Below, piece by piece: positions 10,961 through 23,179 of a stretch of DNA of 64,000 bases. The notes under the pieces were generated by a model. It worked only from the letters and a program-made list of their open reading frames with translations, did no database searches and was not told the origin of the DNA. The stretch is from Solea solea (taxonomy: Eukaryota; Chordata; Actinopteri; Pleuronectiformes; Soleidae), in the NCBI RefSeq assembly GCF_958295425.1, contig NC_081141.1:17008680-17072679 (forward strand). Direction: 5' to 3'. Numbering within the stretch: position 1 is the stretch's first letter; every line of letters begins with the position of its first letter. Position numbers and translations under genes: made by a program.

Positions 10961-11829
10961 ATCCTCTCCTATTAAGATGCAACACAGGGAAGTGATTGCT
11001 GCTGCAGTCCCTGGAGATATCTTTGAGGATCCACTGAAATAAGTGATTGTGGTGGTGGTGGTTCAGCATGCGTAACAAGAAACATGATGTGGGCAGATCT
11101 TTTGCACACGATTGTGGGCAGCAAGCAATTTCACACGATGGCTTCCAATTTGTTGTCAGAAAATATGCAATCTATTTGCCTCCTCATAGTGGCAAGTTCC
11201 TCTTCTTTCTCTCACAAATACAGCACATAACCATCTAACTCTTGCTTGAATCTGATCTTGCCGTGACTGCGTGTGCAGTCGACTTTCTCCCTTGATCAAT
11301 AATGTTCACTCGGTCATTCAAATAAGCGTATGTTTTGCAACACGGGTGTAATATCAGAGGGTCCAGTTAGGTGTGATAGAGTATCTCACGATACGTGACT
11401 AATAAAGTGCTCCCGTCGTCCCTGCAAAGCCCATGGCTCAGCTGTTTTCACTGGGAGCTGTGTCATTCCTAAATCAGTCAGGTGCATTAACATGCCTGAC
11501 CCTCATCATCATGTGGAGACACGATATAAAAGATGAGGCGGCCAGAGTCAGAAAGAAGCTAAAAGCCATGCATTATCTACCATAATTGCATTTGGCAATA
11601 TCCAGTGGTACTAACTGCAAAAAGGCCAATTTCATCGTTACACTGGAGTGTGAAGAGGATTTTAATTCAAAACGACGCGATGCTAAGTCAAGTTTAGCTC
11701 AGTCATCAAGTCAAATACAGGGAAAGATTGATGAAGGGCAATGATGGGGTCCGCGCATGCAGCAGAGTGACAGCCCACACTGAGCTGAAATCATTTGCAT
11801 TATGGACGTGTGCATTTAACAATAATAAT
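10961..11829. other. Intergenic sequence, no gene seen
   Basis: Mixed composition with no protein-like frame and no repeat landmark. Confidence 0.4.
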
Positions 11830-12126
11830 CCAGCCACATCCATCCAATTATTATTAGGGTCGCGCGGGGGGGGGGGGGGGGGCATTACACCAGTCCATCA
11901 CAGGGACACATATAACATTCACACCTATTGTCAATTTAGAGTGTCCAATTTACCTAATCCCCAAATATGCTTGTTTTTGGACTGTGGGAGGAAACCGGAG
12001 AACCCGAAGAAAACCCACGCACACACAGGGAGAACATGCAAACTCCATGCAGGAAGGCACTCGCAAACCCAGGTCTTCTTGCTGCAAAGGCAAGAGTCCT
12101 AACCACTACACCAACTGTATGGCCCC
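11830..12126 (-). repeat. tRNA-derived SINE-like repeat, copy with head
   Basis: Contains the whole run of landmarks: 'ccagtccatcacagggacac', 'caatttagagtgtcc', 'tttggactgtgggaggaaac', 'gaacatgcaaactccatgca', then the reverse complement of a tRNA-like B box ('caaacccagg') and A box ('cctaaccactacaccaa'). Part of the tail half is replaced by a 17-G run at 11866-11882. One of the most complete heads in the window. Confidence 0.75.
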
Positions 12127-12177
12127 ACAACAATAACAACAATAATAATAATAATAATAATAACAATAATAATAATA
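12127..12177. repeat. (AAT/AAC)n microsatellite
   Basis: About 50 bases of aat and aac units directly after the SINE head. Confidence 0.9.
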
Positions 12178-13189
12178 GCTGTGGAAAAATGGCAGATAAA
12201 GCAAGAGTTCACCGGGAGCAGCATAGGAGAATAGTGATGGATCCTCTATGGAACAATGCATGTTTATTGAAGAGGCGTGTGCGACAGCAATCTGTATCTG
12301 TCATGTACTGGTGTCAGTGTTTGATCCGTTCATCTATCCCGCAGTGACGGTATCAATATCGCCTCTCTTCTTGTTATGATCGCATACAAATCCCCTTTGA
12401 ACACAGGGAGGAAAATCTCATGGATTTGTTTTTCATTTCATCCTGTTTAAGCTCCCTCCTAACTCTCCCTTTTTTTTTCGATCAAACTGCTACAATCCAT
12501 TTATCGCCTGTCACTCTTTACCTCTTTCAAAAAAAAAAAAAAGGAAATCACACAAAACGCACGCACAAAATGTATTATTTCTAATTCTTCTCTCCCCTCG
12601 CTCTCTCTCCTTCTTGGGCTCCCTCTCTCCTCAACCCCACATGTGCAGTATCCCTTCTCAAAAGCGTTTCCCTCTTCCAGGGCACAATAAACAGTTGTTT
12701 TCAGAGTGGAATAACAAAGATTGTCACCATGGATACTCTCCCATTCCGCGAGCACTGAGTGGCCCTTTTCGGGTTCTAAAAGGAGCAATTATCTGATGAT
12801 ATCAAAGACAGGCGACGACATAAAAAAGCAAAGCGAGGGAATTGCGCCCAAGCCATTCATCAGACAGGTGGAGCAGGGGCCTCGTTCACCTTATTCAGTC
12901 AGAATGGCGGCTACAGGCAGCATTCATTCACCTCAAGGGGCCTGAAGCGATTATATAAACACAGTCATTCTGCCTGAAATGACCTGGATTTTATGACGCG
13001 CAATAGGAAAGAATTGCAATAGGAAATGTATGCCAGGAGAATATTACTGCAGGTAATTACACAATTACAAAAAATGGTAACAGGCACAATAAATGAAGTC
13101 TCTGTTCAGATCTGTACATTTAGACACTATAATAGGTAAGACACACTTCAACTATATACCTATTGTATTATATTAAGGTTTATTCTTCT
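12178..13189. other. Repeat-poor intergenic sequence
   Basis: No repeat landmark apart from short homopolymers (A run near 12530). The part from about 12720 looks compositionally balanced and is listed separately as a possible conserved non-coding element. Confidence 0.4.
12720..13075. promoter_or_regulatory. Possible conserved non-coding element
   Basis: Repeat-free, homopolymer-poor sequence with clustered motifs such as 'caattatctgatgatatcaaag' sub-sites (a GATA-type ttatct and a TCF/LEF-type atcaaag). Non-coding in all frames. This is compositional judgement only. Confidence 0.2.
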
Positions 13190-13420
13190 AATAATTATTA
13201 ATATTAGTAGGGTCCGAGTTATTCTTCTTCTTATTTTTATTCTATTTTTCACTCAAATTAATCACATTCTTAAGGGCCTAAGCTCACTAAATTTTGCACA
13301 CGTGTCAGTCCCGGTGGAAATGAGCGTCTGAAAGTGGTTGAGTGAATGGGCGTGGTCAATTGGAAGTGGGAGGGGCAAACAAAGATGAAATCTACGTGTT
13401 TCACACGCATTAATCATGTC
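13190..13420 (+). repeat. Teleost interspersed repeat ('agggtccgag...attcttcttctt' type)
   Basis: Opening 'tagtagggtccgagttattc', then T-rich 'ttcttcttatttttattc', 'cctaagctcactaaattttgc', and 'atgggcgtggtcaattgg'. This ordered set is familiar from an abundant fish repeat whose copies start with 'agggcccgagc'. The class is uncertain, with no coding sequence and no visible terminal repeats. Confidence 0.5.
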
Positions 13421-13964
13421 GGGAAATGTCGGGATTGAATGGCCATTATTATTAATTAAGTGCATTTGTTCTTTGATTTTGCTCACTCTCTTATCTCCGA
13501 TGCTGATCAAATCTTCTTTATATATAGAATTGCACACAAATCATCGCCTCATTGCATACTTCAATCATAGTTTCATTGTCATACTTCCTGTTTTTTTTCA
13601 TCTCCTCTCAAACATGCGCGCTCTCTGTTCCAAGCTATAATTTCCCGCGGTGGTAATTGTGCAACCAACTGGTTATCAGCTGGTCTTATCTGTCCCAACA
13701 GCGCTGCAACACGCCTCCTTGTTAAACAATTAAAGCCTTACAAAGTTGTGATTTACGTTTTCAGCCGCTTATCGATTCACTTCGTTATTACAAACTTGCT
13801 AAAAAGATATGCTGAATCTGCTTCTGTGTCACAGTATCTTCCACACTTTTGGGCATAACTTTTAAATAAACAAAAGTAACAGTGTAAAGACCTTATTCTA
13901 TAATAAAACCCTGATTTATCTGAAAGAAAAATCATTCAAGCTTTAGAGGCAAACCTTGGCACAG
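13421..13964. other. Intergenic sequence, no gene seen
   Basis: No gene or repeat recognised. Confidence 0.4.
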
Positions 13965-14398
13965 TCACATAATGGGGACAAAAATCAAGTCCCCATAATT
14001 AGTGTACTAAATTTCTTCATTTTATGGTGAAAACATGAGGTTGGGGTTAGGTAAAGTTTAGAGTGAGGGTTAGGATTAGCGCCAGAAGAAATTATGGTTA
14101 AGGTGATAGTAAGTCTCCAGGAAGTGAATGTAAGTCAATGCAATGTCCTCTAAAGTCGTGGAAACCAGGGTGTGTGTGGTTTTAATTCAAATTTTGGAGG
14201 GGTCCTCACAACGTCAAAGGTTAAGACTTTTAGGTTTAGCATTACTATTTAGTTTGTGTGTGAGGAATTGGATACATTTAAAAATATTTGAATTGATTTG
14301 CTAACATTTGATATGTGGTTGGGTTAAGGTAAGGGTTAGGAATTAACTGGTTATGTTGAGGTGAGGGATAACACCTTGTTTGTCCAAATGAATGGAAG
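13965..14398. repeat. Teleost 'gggtta-rich' interspersed repeat
   Basis: 'ataatggggacaaaaatcaa', 'gtccccataattagtgta', runs of 'ggttagg', 'ctccaggaagtgaatgtaag' and 'ggggtcctcacaacgtcaa' occur in the usual order of a fish repeat that ends in (GT)n. The ttagg-like words are degenerate and not telomeric. Related fragments are at 20690-21150 and 35835-35935. Confidence 0.5.
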
Positions 14399-14440
14399 TG
14401 TGTGTGTGTGTGTCGTAGAGAGAAACAGAGAGAGAGAGAG
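14399..14440. repeat. (GT)n and (GA)n compound microsatellite
   Basis: A gt run at 14399-14413 followed by a ga run at 14427-14440, directly after the ttagg-rich repeat. Confidence 0.85.
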
Positions 14441-17012
14441 TGTGTGTTAAGTGGAGATCCTGGGAGCCGATTGTGCCTTCACCCAAGGTTCCAGCAAAGA
14501 GATGCATCTAGACTGCCATCAGACAGATATTTAGTTGTTTTAAAGGGTTGTTATTTTGTTGTTGCTTTTGCTGCATGGGAAATAGAAAGTGGGAGTCACA
14601 ATCCTCCATGTGGCGCCCAAGTTTCCTTGGATGGGACAGTTACTGGCCAGTTTGGGTCACCAGTCTCACCCTTAACAAAGAAGAGGTCATTCTTTCCCAC
14701 AGGCATTTCTCTTAAAGTGCATATTGACTATGCACAGTTCAGCCATACTCTCACATTTGACCTGGGGGTTTTGAGACAAGTGTTTCATACAATGCCGTTA
14801 TAAACACACTATAATGAGTTTTGATTGAGTCACAGTCGCTTTTGGACATATCAACATTGACTGTTCTTGAAATTTCTCTTGGGCATTAGAAGGCTGACTG
14901 CAGTGTCGCTCCCCTCAGAGCTCGGCTGACATTTTTATATAATGGGAGCGGAAACTCTTCGAAATAATTTACAGTCCATAGAGATTTAATCTCATTACAA
15001 CCATGAGATGTTGATCTTCGGCAAAGTTCAACATGAAAAATGAATTGCAGTGGGGTTCCCTGAGGAGTTTTCCACAATCGGATTTTTATGTGAGCAATGC
15101 ATTGAAACAGAGTCAGTGTAACTGAGTTATTGACATCCATATCGATTTGCAGTTTCCCAACGTATGGGGTGAAAAAGGGAACACTACTAAGAGCATGGAA
15201 TGATATTTAGTTTGTAAGCACCCTGGTGAAGTAGAGTCAGATAAAACACAATGACCTCCTCCTACAACTGAACAACCGAGGAAATGAGTCAGGGTTCAGC
15301 TGACCGACACGGGGGGGGAAGAAATCTGGTGAATTTTGCACAGTTTTCAACAGAAAAACAGACAAAGGCAGATGTGGAGCAAGTAATCGGAACAGGTCAG
15401 GAGGAGAGTTGACATTAGTGACCTTAGTGACCTTAGTGTAGACCTAATCTCCTACCAGTCAGGGTAGCACCACTATTGTCCTTGTCCCAGTAACACAAAC
15501 GCTAGCAGAGAATCTATTTATCCTCCTCTGCTCCGCTTGTTAGTATCAGGTGTTTCCCAGTTGACCTATTATGTCACAGACAACAACTTAAGCTGGGGGA
15601 TTTTCGTTAGCACCATTCCGTGTCTTTCTACCACCCATTTTTTTTTAAGTGACAGTTTAAATTCAATCTCCTTATCAGTTGAGAAATGCATTGTTCTGGA
15701 TTTTGCCACATTTTTTTTTTCTCAGCGTTGTCTCCTTTTTCTTTGTTCCTGCCTCTTCTATTATTTCCAGGTCAAAGCCTGTGGGTGGGAAACTGTGCAT
15801 GCAGAAGTCATTTTTGACTCATATTATCTGGGTGTGTTACACAGGATTTTGTTTTACTTAATGTACCGAGTGCCTGAAAGACCCTGAATAACAATAACTT
15901 TAAATAAGAACTTTCCCCCAATACAATACCGCCTAATCTTTCATAAAAACTGCAAGTGATTTGCAAAAGGAACCACGTTTTGACCAAAAGTTTTCTTTTT
16001 AAATTCTTCCCATTGGTCAGTTGGCGCAACACCAAGGGAATAGGAGTCTGAGGGAGTAGGAAAAAGCAAACATGTGCACTTAGATTGTATTCATATCACT
16101 ACACTACTGTTACTGTGAGTAATGTGTGTAAAAATCCTCTCAAAATGTTGGGCACATTTCAGCCCAGCAGTTTAAACCTTGCATGGTTAATATTTGGACG
16201 ACTTCCTGTGAAGACTGTGCACATCAAATATTTGTACCTGGAGCCCACTCAAGGATTTTGGCAAAAAAAAAAGAAAAAGAGGTGGGCCGACGTGTAACTG
16301 ATTAAAAACATAGAGCAGGTAAAAGATGAAATCAATGAAATATAAATCAATATCTGAAACCCCCCCGCCCCCCAAAGGCAGCAAAAGCTGTAAATCCCGA
16401 CCCGTTAACGGCAAAGTTTGGGTAGTTGAATATTTACATTCACATTTTTATAGCTGTGTGTGTGTTGCCGGGCATATTTCAAGCTGTAAATGGATGTGCA
16501 GACTGTGATATATTGTACATTGGCCGAGTGCATAGTAGTCTGAGGACACTTCACTCAGTGGAATGAGACTAGCAGAATAAATCAGTTGGGCAAGGTGTCT
16601 CAGATATTTTGTGACTACAAATGTATAGTGTACGTTCTAAAACTCAAAGTGTTTTTACAGATTTCTTTTAAGAATTGGCAATAACCACTCATGTCACAAT
16701 AAATAACCTGATAATAAATGGTGAAAAAAGGGGAATCCAGAGAATGTTGGGATATGTGTGAATCCAAGGATAATGTGCTTGTTGGACACCAATCTGTCAG
16801 AGATTTACCTTTGCTTCTGCACAAAGTAAAATAAGGTAAAAAAAAAAAAAATCATTATTAATGTAATGTGTAAATGTACAAAAGGGGACACTGTTAAAAA
16901 CTGTGTTGTATCTGTGAGCTCACACAAATTCATCAGCTACATCAAATATTTTGCAAGAATACAAAATGTATACATAGTATGCATATTTTCTTTTTAGCGA
17001 AACAGAACAGAA
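14441..17012. other. Intergenic sequence, no gene seen
   Basis: About 2.6 kb. Longest open frames are under 135 codons and look unlike proteins. A small direct repeat 'agtgaccttagtgacctta' lies at about 15416-15436. No other structure recognised. Confidence 0.4.
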
Positions 17013-17230
17013 TGGGCCACACGTTAGTGCCGTGGCTTGCATTGTTGCCTCACAGCAAAAAGGTCACCAGTTTGCCTGTTCTTCTCATAAGTGTGCAGGT
17101 TTTTCTGCGGGTGCTGCGAATTCATCCCACAGTCCAAAAATATGCAGATTGGGGTTCAGGTTAACTGGACACTTTAAACTGACTTTATGTGTGAATGTGA
17201 GAGCGACTGGTTGTTTGTCTCTGTATTGTT
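17013..17230 (+). repeat. tRNA-derived SINE-like repeat, sense copy
   Basis: Starts with a decayed tRNA-like head ('cgttagtgccgtggcttgca', 'gttgcctcacagcaaaaagg'), then 'cccacagtccaaaaatatgc', 'aactggacactttaaactg' and 'tgtgagagcgactggttg'. This is the opposite orientation to the copies at 471, 681, 11830, 24155 and 27273. The tail half is missing, and the next element abuts it. Confidence 0.7.
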
Positions 17231-17415
17231 GCTTTTCCATGATACAGTTCTAGCACTACTCGGCTCTACTTGACGGGACTTGACTTAGTTTGGTATCAGG
17301 CGCGTCATTTTCCAGTATTCCAGGTACTATCCCCAATGGGAAAGCAAAACAAACAAACAAACAAAAAACGAGTAGAGTCCAGTCGAGTAGTGCTAGAACT
17401 GTATCATGGAAAAGC
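17231..17415. mobile_element. 185-base MITE with a perfect 32-base terminal inverted repeat
   Basis: 17231-17262 ('gcttttccatgatacagttc...') is the exact reverse complement of 17384-17415 ('...gaactgtatcatggaaaagc'), 32 of 32 bases. The interior has an (aaac)n tract and no coding frame. No target duplication is evident. Perfect arms suggest recent activity or gene conversion. Confidence 0.75.
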
Positions 17416-19621
17416 TCCATATGTTGACCCTGTCACCCTGAGTACAATAACTAATGGGACAATACAATATTTGAGAAATGGTCAAGGTGTATGTTATTAT
17501 TACGTTGAAGTTATTTGCATACATCTGAAATATTTCAGCAAGTCAGAAACAAACATTGCATGTATTTTAGCTCCAGTGCACATCAGTGACTTGCATCTAG
17601 TGCCTCAGAGGTTTCTTGTGTTTTTGATATTGGAGCAAACCAACCTATTTAGATTTGCTGAAACATATCATATCTGAAGATGAGCTTTCAGTTTAGCTAG
17701 CCTTGAGTAAAAGTCCTGACAGGTTGGATTTCTGCTCAGAAGCACGGTGGTTCTTTGAGTTTGAGACCTGACACACACACACACACAAACACACAAACAC
17801 AGACACGCACATATGAGCTGCCTGTGGTAATTCTTAGACTGACAGATCTCCTGCTGTGGTCTGTGGAGGAGAAGACTGTAGATGGACAGAAAAACTTGGG
17901 GGAGACTATTGTCTGGAGATGATAGAACAGATCAGATCAGGATTAGTCAAGAAAGTTTGGGGCTCGTTTGGTGTTTCTTTGGCAAGTTCACGCCTGACAG
18001 ATGTCATGTTTTACTTGGACTTTTCCTTCTCTGCATCTCATTTTCGCTGCACCCTTTTATGTTGCCTCCACCGCAAGAGAGGATTTGCCATTAATATTTG
18101 GGCGACTTCAACCTTTGGTTTTCAGGGTTTCAACTTCCAGCTGAGTTACTCCACAGATTAGATAAAGCCTAAAAAACAGTCCTGCTGACCAATTGGATTT
18201 CTGGAAAACCAGAGTTATTACATAAATAATCGTTTATTTATTTTCACTTTATCCACCAAAGTTTCCTCCAAATGACAAGCCATGTCTCACAAATGATTAA
18301 TTCATATGACTCACAAACTTGCCAGATATAGGCAAGAAAAATACTCGGTGGTAATCATTCTATACCATGAAGAGCTGGCTGCAGTTAATGCACTGATTGT
18401 ACTGCGAGTGGACCGATGTGCTGCACACTAATCCAAGTGCTGTTTGATGTCTAATCCACGGCTTCTCCATGCACTAGTAATACACACTTATGTATTATAA
18501 TATGTACTTGCACAGACGTGCCGCTTGACTTGCTCTGCGACTGCTGCTTTTTTATTTTTATTTTTTTATTTTGGACCCTCTGCTGTGACTTAACCTCCTT
18601 GTTGACAATACAGCCTCATGCTACCATCCTCACATTTATATGCAAACATTAATACGAGGAAAAAAAAAATAGATGTCCTAAGCATGTTCCGATTACTGTG
18701 TGAGATTTACATATGGGGGGATGTTTCCGTGGCTTTGTGTGATACTTTTTTTTACATTTACCTCCAGGTCAAAGTAAAAAGCTGTACATGCAGAAACACA
18801 TATGGAAGGAAATACCGTCAACTCACACATGCTTATGCTGCACCTGCAGCTCAGTGTGTTTAGAACTGGTTTCATAAATAACTGTGGAGGGAAATGATCC
18901 ACGCCAGACTTACATAAACCTCAACCCTCCTTTGATAAGAAACTATACAGCACACGGCAGGAGGCTCATGGCCTTTGGGATTTCCCCTACTCTGTACAGT
19001 CATTCTCAAAGAAAGAGTGTCTCCACTTTAATGTACACTTGTGCATTCATAATTCATATACTGTATATAAGGGAAACACTGGGTGAATAAAAGCAGCCAA
19101 TTTGTTTGTTATTTAAGGCTTGAAGTTGAGCGTACAATCGGCAGCAATACATTTTCATGAGGTGAAGGCTATAGATAATTATTATTTAATTACTACTTGA
19201 CAGCACTTTGATCAACTGCTGTTGTTTTTTTTTGTTTTTTTTAAAGTGATTTATAAATTAATTGGATTGGACTGCATAGTTCTGCATAGTCCTGATGCTA
19301 AAGATAATGTGGTGCCAAAAAGATTTATTTGTGAAGCACCAATTAAAATGGAAACTTCACGAAATGCTCGTGTTTAACGCATGTTGCAGCTTAAATAATA
19401 ATAATTCTCGTAATATTACGACTTTATTCTCCAAAGATCAAAGATGCCCTAATACTCCGTCGTAACAAACAATCAACAAAAATTCAAATAGCACAAATTA
19501 TACATTCCAATACATAAACTGTATTTTGCAGTATTATTTGTTAATCATTTTATTTATTTAAATGTTAATTTTTCACTTGTTGGGCATACAAATACACAAC
19601 AATGTCAAACAAATCTGTATA
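17416..19621. other. Intergenic sequence with a CA-rich microsatellite
   Basis: A (CA)n tract with AAAC interruptions at 17770-17811. No gene or other repeat recognised. Confidence 0.4.
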
Positions 19622-20330
19622 AAATACAATCCAATTTTATCTATAAAGCACATTTTTAAACCACAGGGTGGACCAAGGTGCAGTACTTACAATACAAATC
19701 AATAATAAGAGAGCTAACGAGGGTTAAAAGACACACATAAAAGCCAATAAAAGAAGCATTTAAAAAGACCTGCTGCAGCTAAGACACACAGAAGAAACAA
19801 CTCACTCTGGGTTAAAAGCCTACGGAAATAAATGTGTTTTTAAACGAGATTTAAAAACAAGAAGTGTGGGGGCCTGCCCAATGTGGAGTGGGAGCTCATT
19901 CCACAATTGAGGAGCTGGAAGAGAGAAAGCTTGGTCTCCTCTAAGCTTCAGCCTTGATTTTGGAACAATAAGAGAAGCTGATCTGCAGATCTTAGTGATC
20001 GTGAGGGAACGTAAGGATGGAGCAGATTGCAAAAATGGGAAGGGGTAAGATTATGAAGGCATTTAACGGCAAATGAAATAATTTTCAAGTGCAGGGAAGA
20101 CAGAATCGGTGTAACGTGCTCATGCCTCCGAGCCGGCGTCAGTAGGCGAGCAGCAGCGTTTTGAACGAGCTGGAGGCGATTAATTATTGCTTGATTTGCC
20201 CCCCATATAAAGAGCATTGCAATAATCCAGGCGGGTGGAAATAAAAGCATGAATGACCTTTTCAAGATAATCATGTGATAAAAGTGATCTGACCTTAGCA
20301 ATCGGACGATTATGTCACGCTGCGTCTCCA
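19622..20330 (-). mobile_element. 3' end of an L2-clade LINE (pseudogenised reverse transcriptase C-terminus)
   Basis: On the minus strand, conceptual frames give 'EKVIHAFISTRLDYCNALY' (about 20190-20250), 'INRLQLVQNAAARLLT', 'RRHEHVTPILSSLH', 'PYVPSRSLRSADQ' and 'RLKLRGDQAFSLPAPQLWNE', in that order. This is the familiar C-terminal end of L2/CR1-type reverse transcriptases. At least two frame changes break it, so it cannot be functional. A short 3' UTR ends near 19622 with 'gtgctttatagataaa', a typical L2 tail. It is 5' truncated, as usual for LINE insertions. Confidence 0.85.
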
Positions 20331-20394
20331 ACTGTGGTTTGCATCTTGGCAAACATCTCCCAGTGTTTCATGAAGAAGTGTTGGAAGAAAAGTG

Positions 20395-20575
20395 AGGGGC
20401 CAAAAATGCCTTGTTGATGCCAGAGGTCAGAGGAGAATGACCAGACCAGGTTTGAGATGACAGAGAAGCAACATTTTACAGCCAACGTACAAAGATGGCC
20501 TCTGACTAAACAACACATCAAATATTAAAGCAGATGTGCTACAGCTGCAGACAACCACAGCACACACTCTAGAAA
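20395..20575 (+). mobile_element. Tc1-like transposase fragment
   Basis: 'gccagaggtcagaggagaat' followed by '...ccagaccaggtttgagatgac', then 'aacacatcaaatattaaagc' and 'agatgtgctacagctgcaga', tracks the DNA-binding region of fish Tc1-like transposases (RRM-R-AD-KAT...RTLRRMGYSSRRPH type). The frame has stops and deletions, so it is a dead remnant lying next to the L2 fragment. Confidence 0.6.
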
Positions 20576-20689
20576 TATGTGTTCGAAACAATACGGCGAA
20601 ACACCTTACACTGATTTAGGCAATGTTGATGTGCAATGTGTGTGTGTACCTGTAACTGTTACATCTTTAGGATCCTCTCTGCTGTAAAC

Positions 20690-21150
20690 ACTGACCAGTA
20701 GTCCTCACTGAGACCAAAACCAGGTCCAATTGAAGAAGGACCTCCTTTCTGAGTAACTGGTTAGGTTTAACTGTGAACTGTGGTTACGTTAAGGTTAGGT
20801 TCTATGTACCATTTTACTCTTTTATCATGTCACTATTTTACTTCTATTTTTTATTAATTCTACAGTTGTACACCTTTTATGTTGCTGTGCTTTTAAATCT
20901 GTAAAGATTTTTTTTTTTTAAATGTGCTCTAGAAATAAAGATGATTTGACTTGATTTAGGTATGGCCCAAGAGGGTCAGGATTAGGATTAGGATGAGGTT
21001 TAGGGGTAAAACCATATAAACCAGGGTCAGGGTTAGGGCTAGGGCATTTAGTAGTGATGGTTCAGATGAGGGTAAGGGAATGTTGTATGAAGGTCCTCAC
21101 TTTGAATGCTGAACACAAACGTGTGCGTGTGTGAGAGCGCGTGTGTTTTA
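20690..21150. repeat. Teleost 'gggtta-rich' repeat interrupted by a LINE tail
   Basis: 'gtcctcactgagaccaaaac', 'caggtccaattgaagaagga', 'ggttaggtttaactgtgaac', then after an inserted LINE tail 'gtcaggattaggattagg' and 'gtcagggttagggctaggg', ending in 'gaaggtcctcactttga' and GT-rich sequence. Same family type as 13965-14398. Confidence 0.5.
20860..20957 (+). mobile_element. LINE 3' tail (L2-type)
   Basis: 'gtgctctagaaataaagatg' plus 'atttgacttgattt' is a typical L2 3' terminus. It sits inside the ttagg-rich repeat, so it probably inserted later. Confidence 0.55.
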
Positions 21151-22629
21151 GCTGAAATGTAATGTTTCCAACCGACTGTATTTTTCTATTTCTGGGTCGA
21201 GTTATCCCATGATGGCGAAACACACTCAGATATATATTTCGGTGTCTCATACAGCATGTACATGTACACATTAATCACATATACGCACGCTTCACAGTAC
21301 ATGTGCTGTACTGCGTAAAAGCTCACACCCACATGATATATAAGCTGACATGTGGAGCACAGATCCAGCGTACAATCCACAGACATGTTCACGCTATACA
21401 TTAGCCCCTAAATGTCTTCTGCTGAAGGTAATACTGTATTATTTCATTCCTTTGTCTTTCTAATCACTCTTCCTACAGCTCTCCTCTGCCTGCGTTTCCC
21501 CCCCCCCATGACAACAGCCCTTTCATTTAACCATGAGCCATTCATCTTCCTCTGTTCTCTCCTGTAATCTTGGATTACTTTTACATTCTTGGCTTCATTC
21601 GTACACATATCATTTCTTCTCCTCCCCAGCAGGCCTGGAAGAGAAAGAGAATGAGGAGCAGGGCAACTTGAGGCCGCCTGAACTCAAGTTGCATTCTGTC
21701 GCAAATAAAAGCACATTCTAACAGACTTACTGATTTGTTCCAGTAAAACAGGAACGTGTGCTGTGCTCACTCTTAGAGCCTGAGTTTAATCTAAATTTAT
21801 ATGCATCACCCAAAATCGTGACAGGTAATATCATAGTGGCATTTCAAAGTTATCTTTTTTAAATCCTGTCTGCTCTGAACACCCACCAGGATCTAGCAAC
21901 GGAATTCATTTTAATATGAATGTTATTGTGTTGTCAAACCACCACAATGACACTAGTGCTTGAAATAATGATGGCTCACATTTAAAAAGGCATTATTAGG
22001 TCACAGACTTCTTCCACTTACCACTGCCTACATCCATCATTGTCACCTCCAGTAAACTTTATGTCGCTGATGTTTGTTAATTAGTCAAACAAAACTTTGT
22101 AATCAATTCTGGGATCCAAGCCAGTTCCTTTCACTGGTGTGGAATTTACATGAGAAAATAACTTTCTTATTCAATATCTAACGTGGTAATAACAGTGGCA
22201 ACGGTGTGGTTTTGAGGAGATAATATTGTAAAATGAGATTTATTTATTGCGTGATTTATTTTGTGGATTTATTTTTGGAGGGCCAATTAAATTCATTTTT
22301 TTAAATGTGGTTCTATGGGATGGATTAAGATGAGTGATATGGAAAAGGAGATGGGGGTGCGATGAAAGAAAGAATAATGTGCTCCTTTCTGAGTTAAGGA
22401 AGATTTTTTTCTCTCCCTGTGGGTTTTTTCTCTTTAACAGAAGCACATAATCCTAGACAAACCCAGGATTACAATATTATAGTAATACTATGTTACATCA
22501 ACCAGGTAGCTTGTTAAGCATAATTCATATAGACTACAATCTTTGTAATACCTTCACAGGAGTTTCTCTGTGTATCAAAATGAATATTAAATCATATTAT
22601 CAAGTTGAAATTCATCCTTTTTTTTAATG
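21151..22629. other. Intergenic sequence, no gene seen
   Basis: No protein-like frame. An eight-C run lies near 21500. Nothing else recognised. Confidence 0.4.
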
Positions 22630-22795
22630 TCTCAGGCACATTTTTTATTGTCATTACCAAGCTATCATTTGGTGGATGATTACTATTGAAATAACACAGT
22701 ATTACCATAATATTACCTCTTTATTTGAAACTATTACAGCATATTGTTACTGTGCTGAAATGTAAAGTGTTATCAAAGAGGGAAACTATAATGTG
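22630..22795. repeat. AT-rich interspersed repeat, copy 1 of 2
   Basis: 'tcattaccaagctatcattt', 'gaaataacacagtattacca' and 'gtaaagtgttatc' recur in the same order at 34430-34710. No coding potential. The class is not known to me. Confidence 0.45.
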
Positions 22796-22829
22796 TTTAG
22801 GGCAATGAAAGAATTCTCAGACATGAATC

Positions 22830-22955
22830 ATCACTTCATTGTGTGAACCGTTGGGTTTCTCTTCTCTCTATAATAGTGTACAGTGCCTTCAGATAATGTA
22901 TGCTGTGATTTGGAGCTATAGAAATACAACTGAATTTAAATTGCATTGAATGTTC
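22830..22955 (+). mobile_element. LINE 3' tail
   Basis: 'tgccttcagataatgtatgc' then 'tgtgatttggagctatagaa' and 'atacaactgaatttaaattg' is the common 3' end of a fish LINE (consensus ends in repeats of 'aattg'). Only the tail is present. Confidence 0.65.
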
Positions 22956-23179
22956 CAGCAAAACAAATATCATGACACGATTACCATAAATCAAATATGA
23001 TTAACAAACTATATATATATTAAGGTGAGTATAACAGACTGATTGCTACAGCAGGTCATTTTACATCAACACAGGAAACATCATGATGTGTGTAATTGTG
23101 CCCTGAGTCTCTATATATATATGTTATTTTTGGGGTCAGGGGCTAAAAATGGGGAAACTAAGAATAGGGTTGGGGTAAT

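Noticed and set aside
11967..12347. 126-codon frame with a poly-asparagine run
   Set aside because: It is the SINE-like repeat read through an (AAT/AAC)n microsatellite.
20950..21070. Interstitial telomeric repeat
   Set aside because: Only degenerate ttagg-like words within a dispersed repeat. No perfect TTAGGG tandem array.
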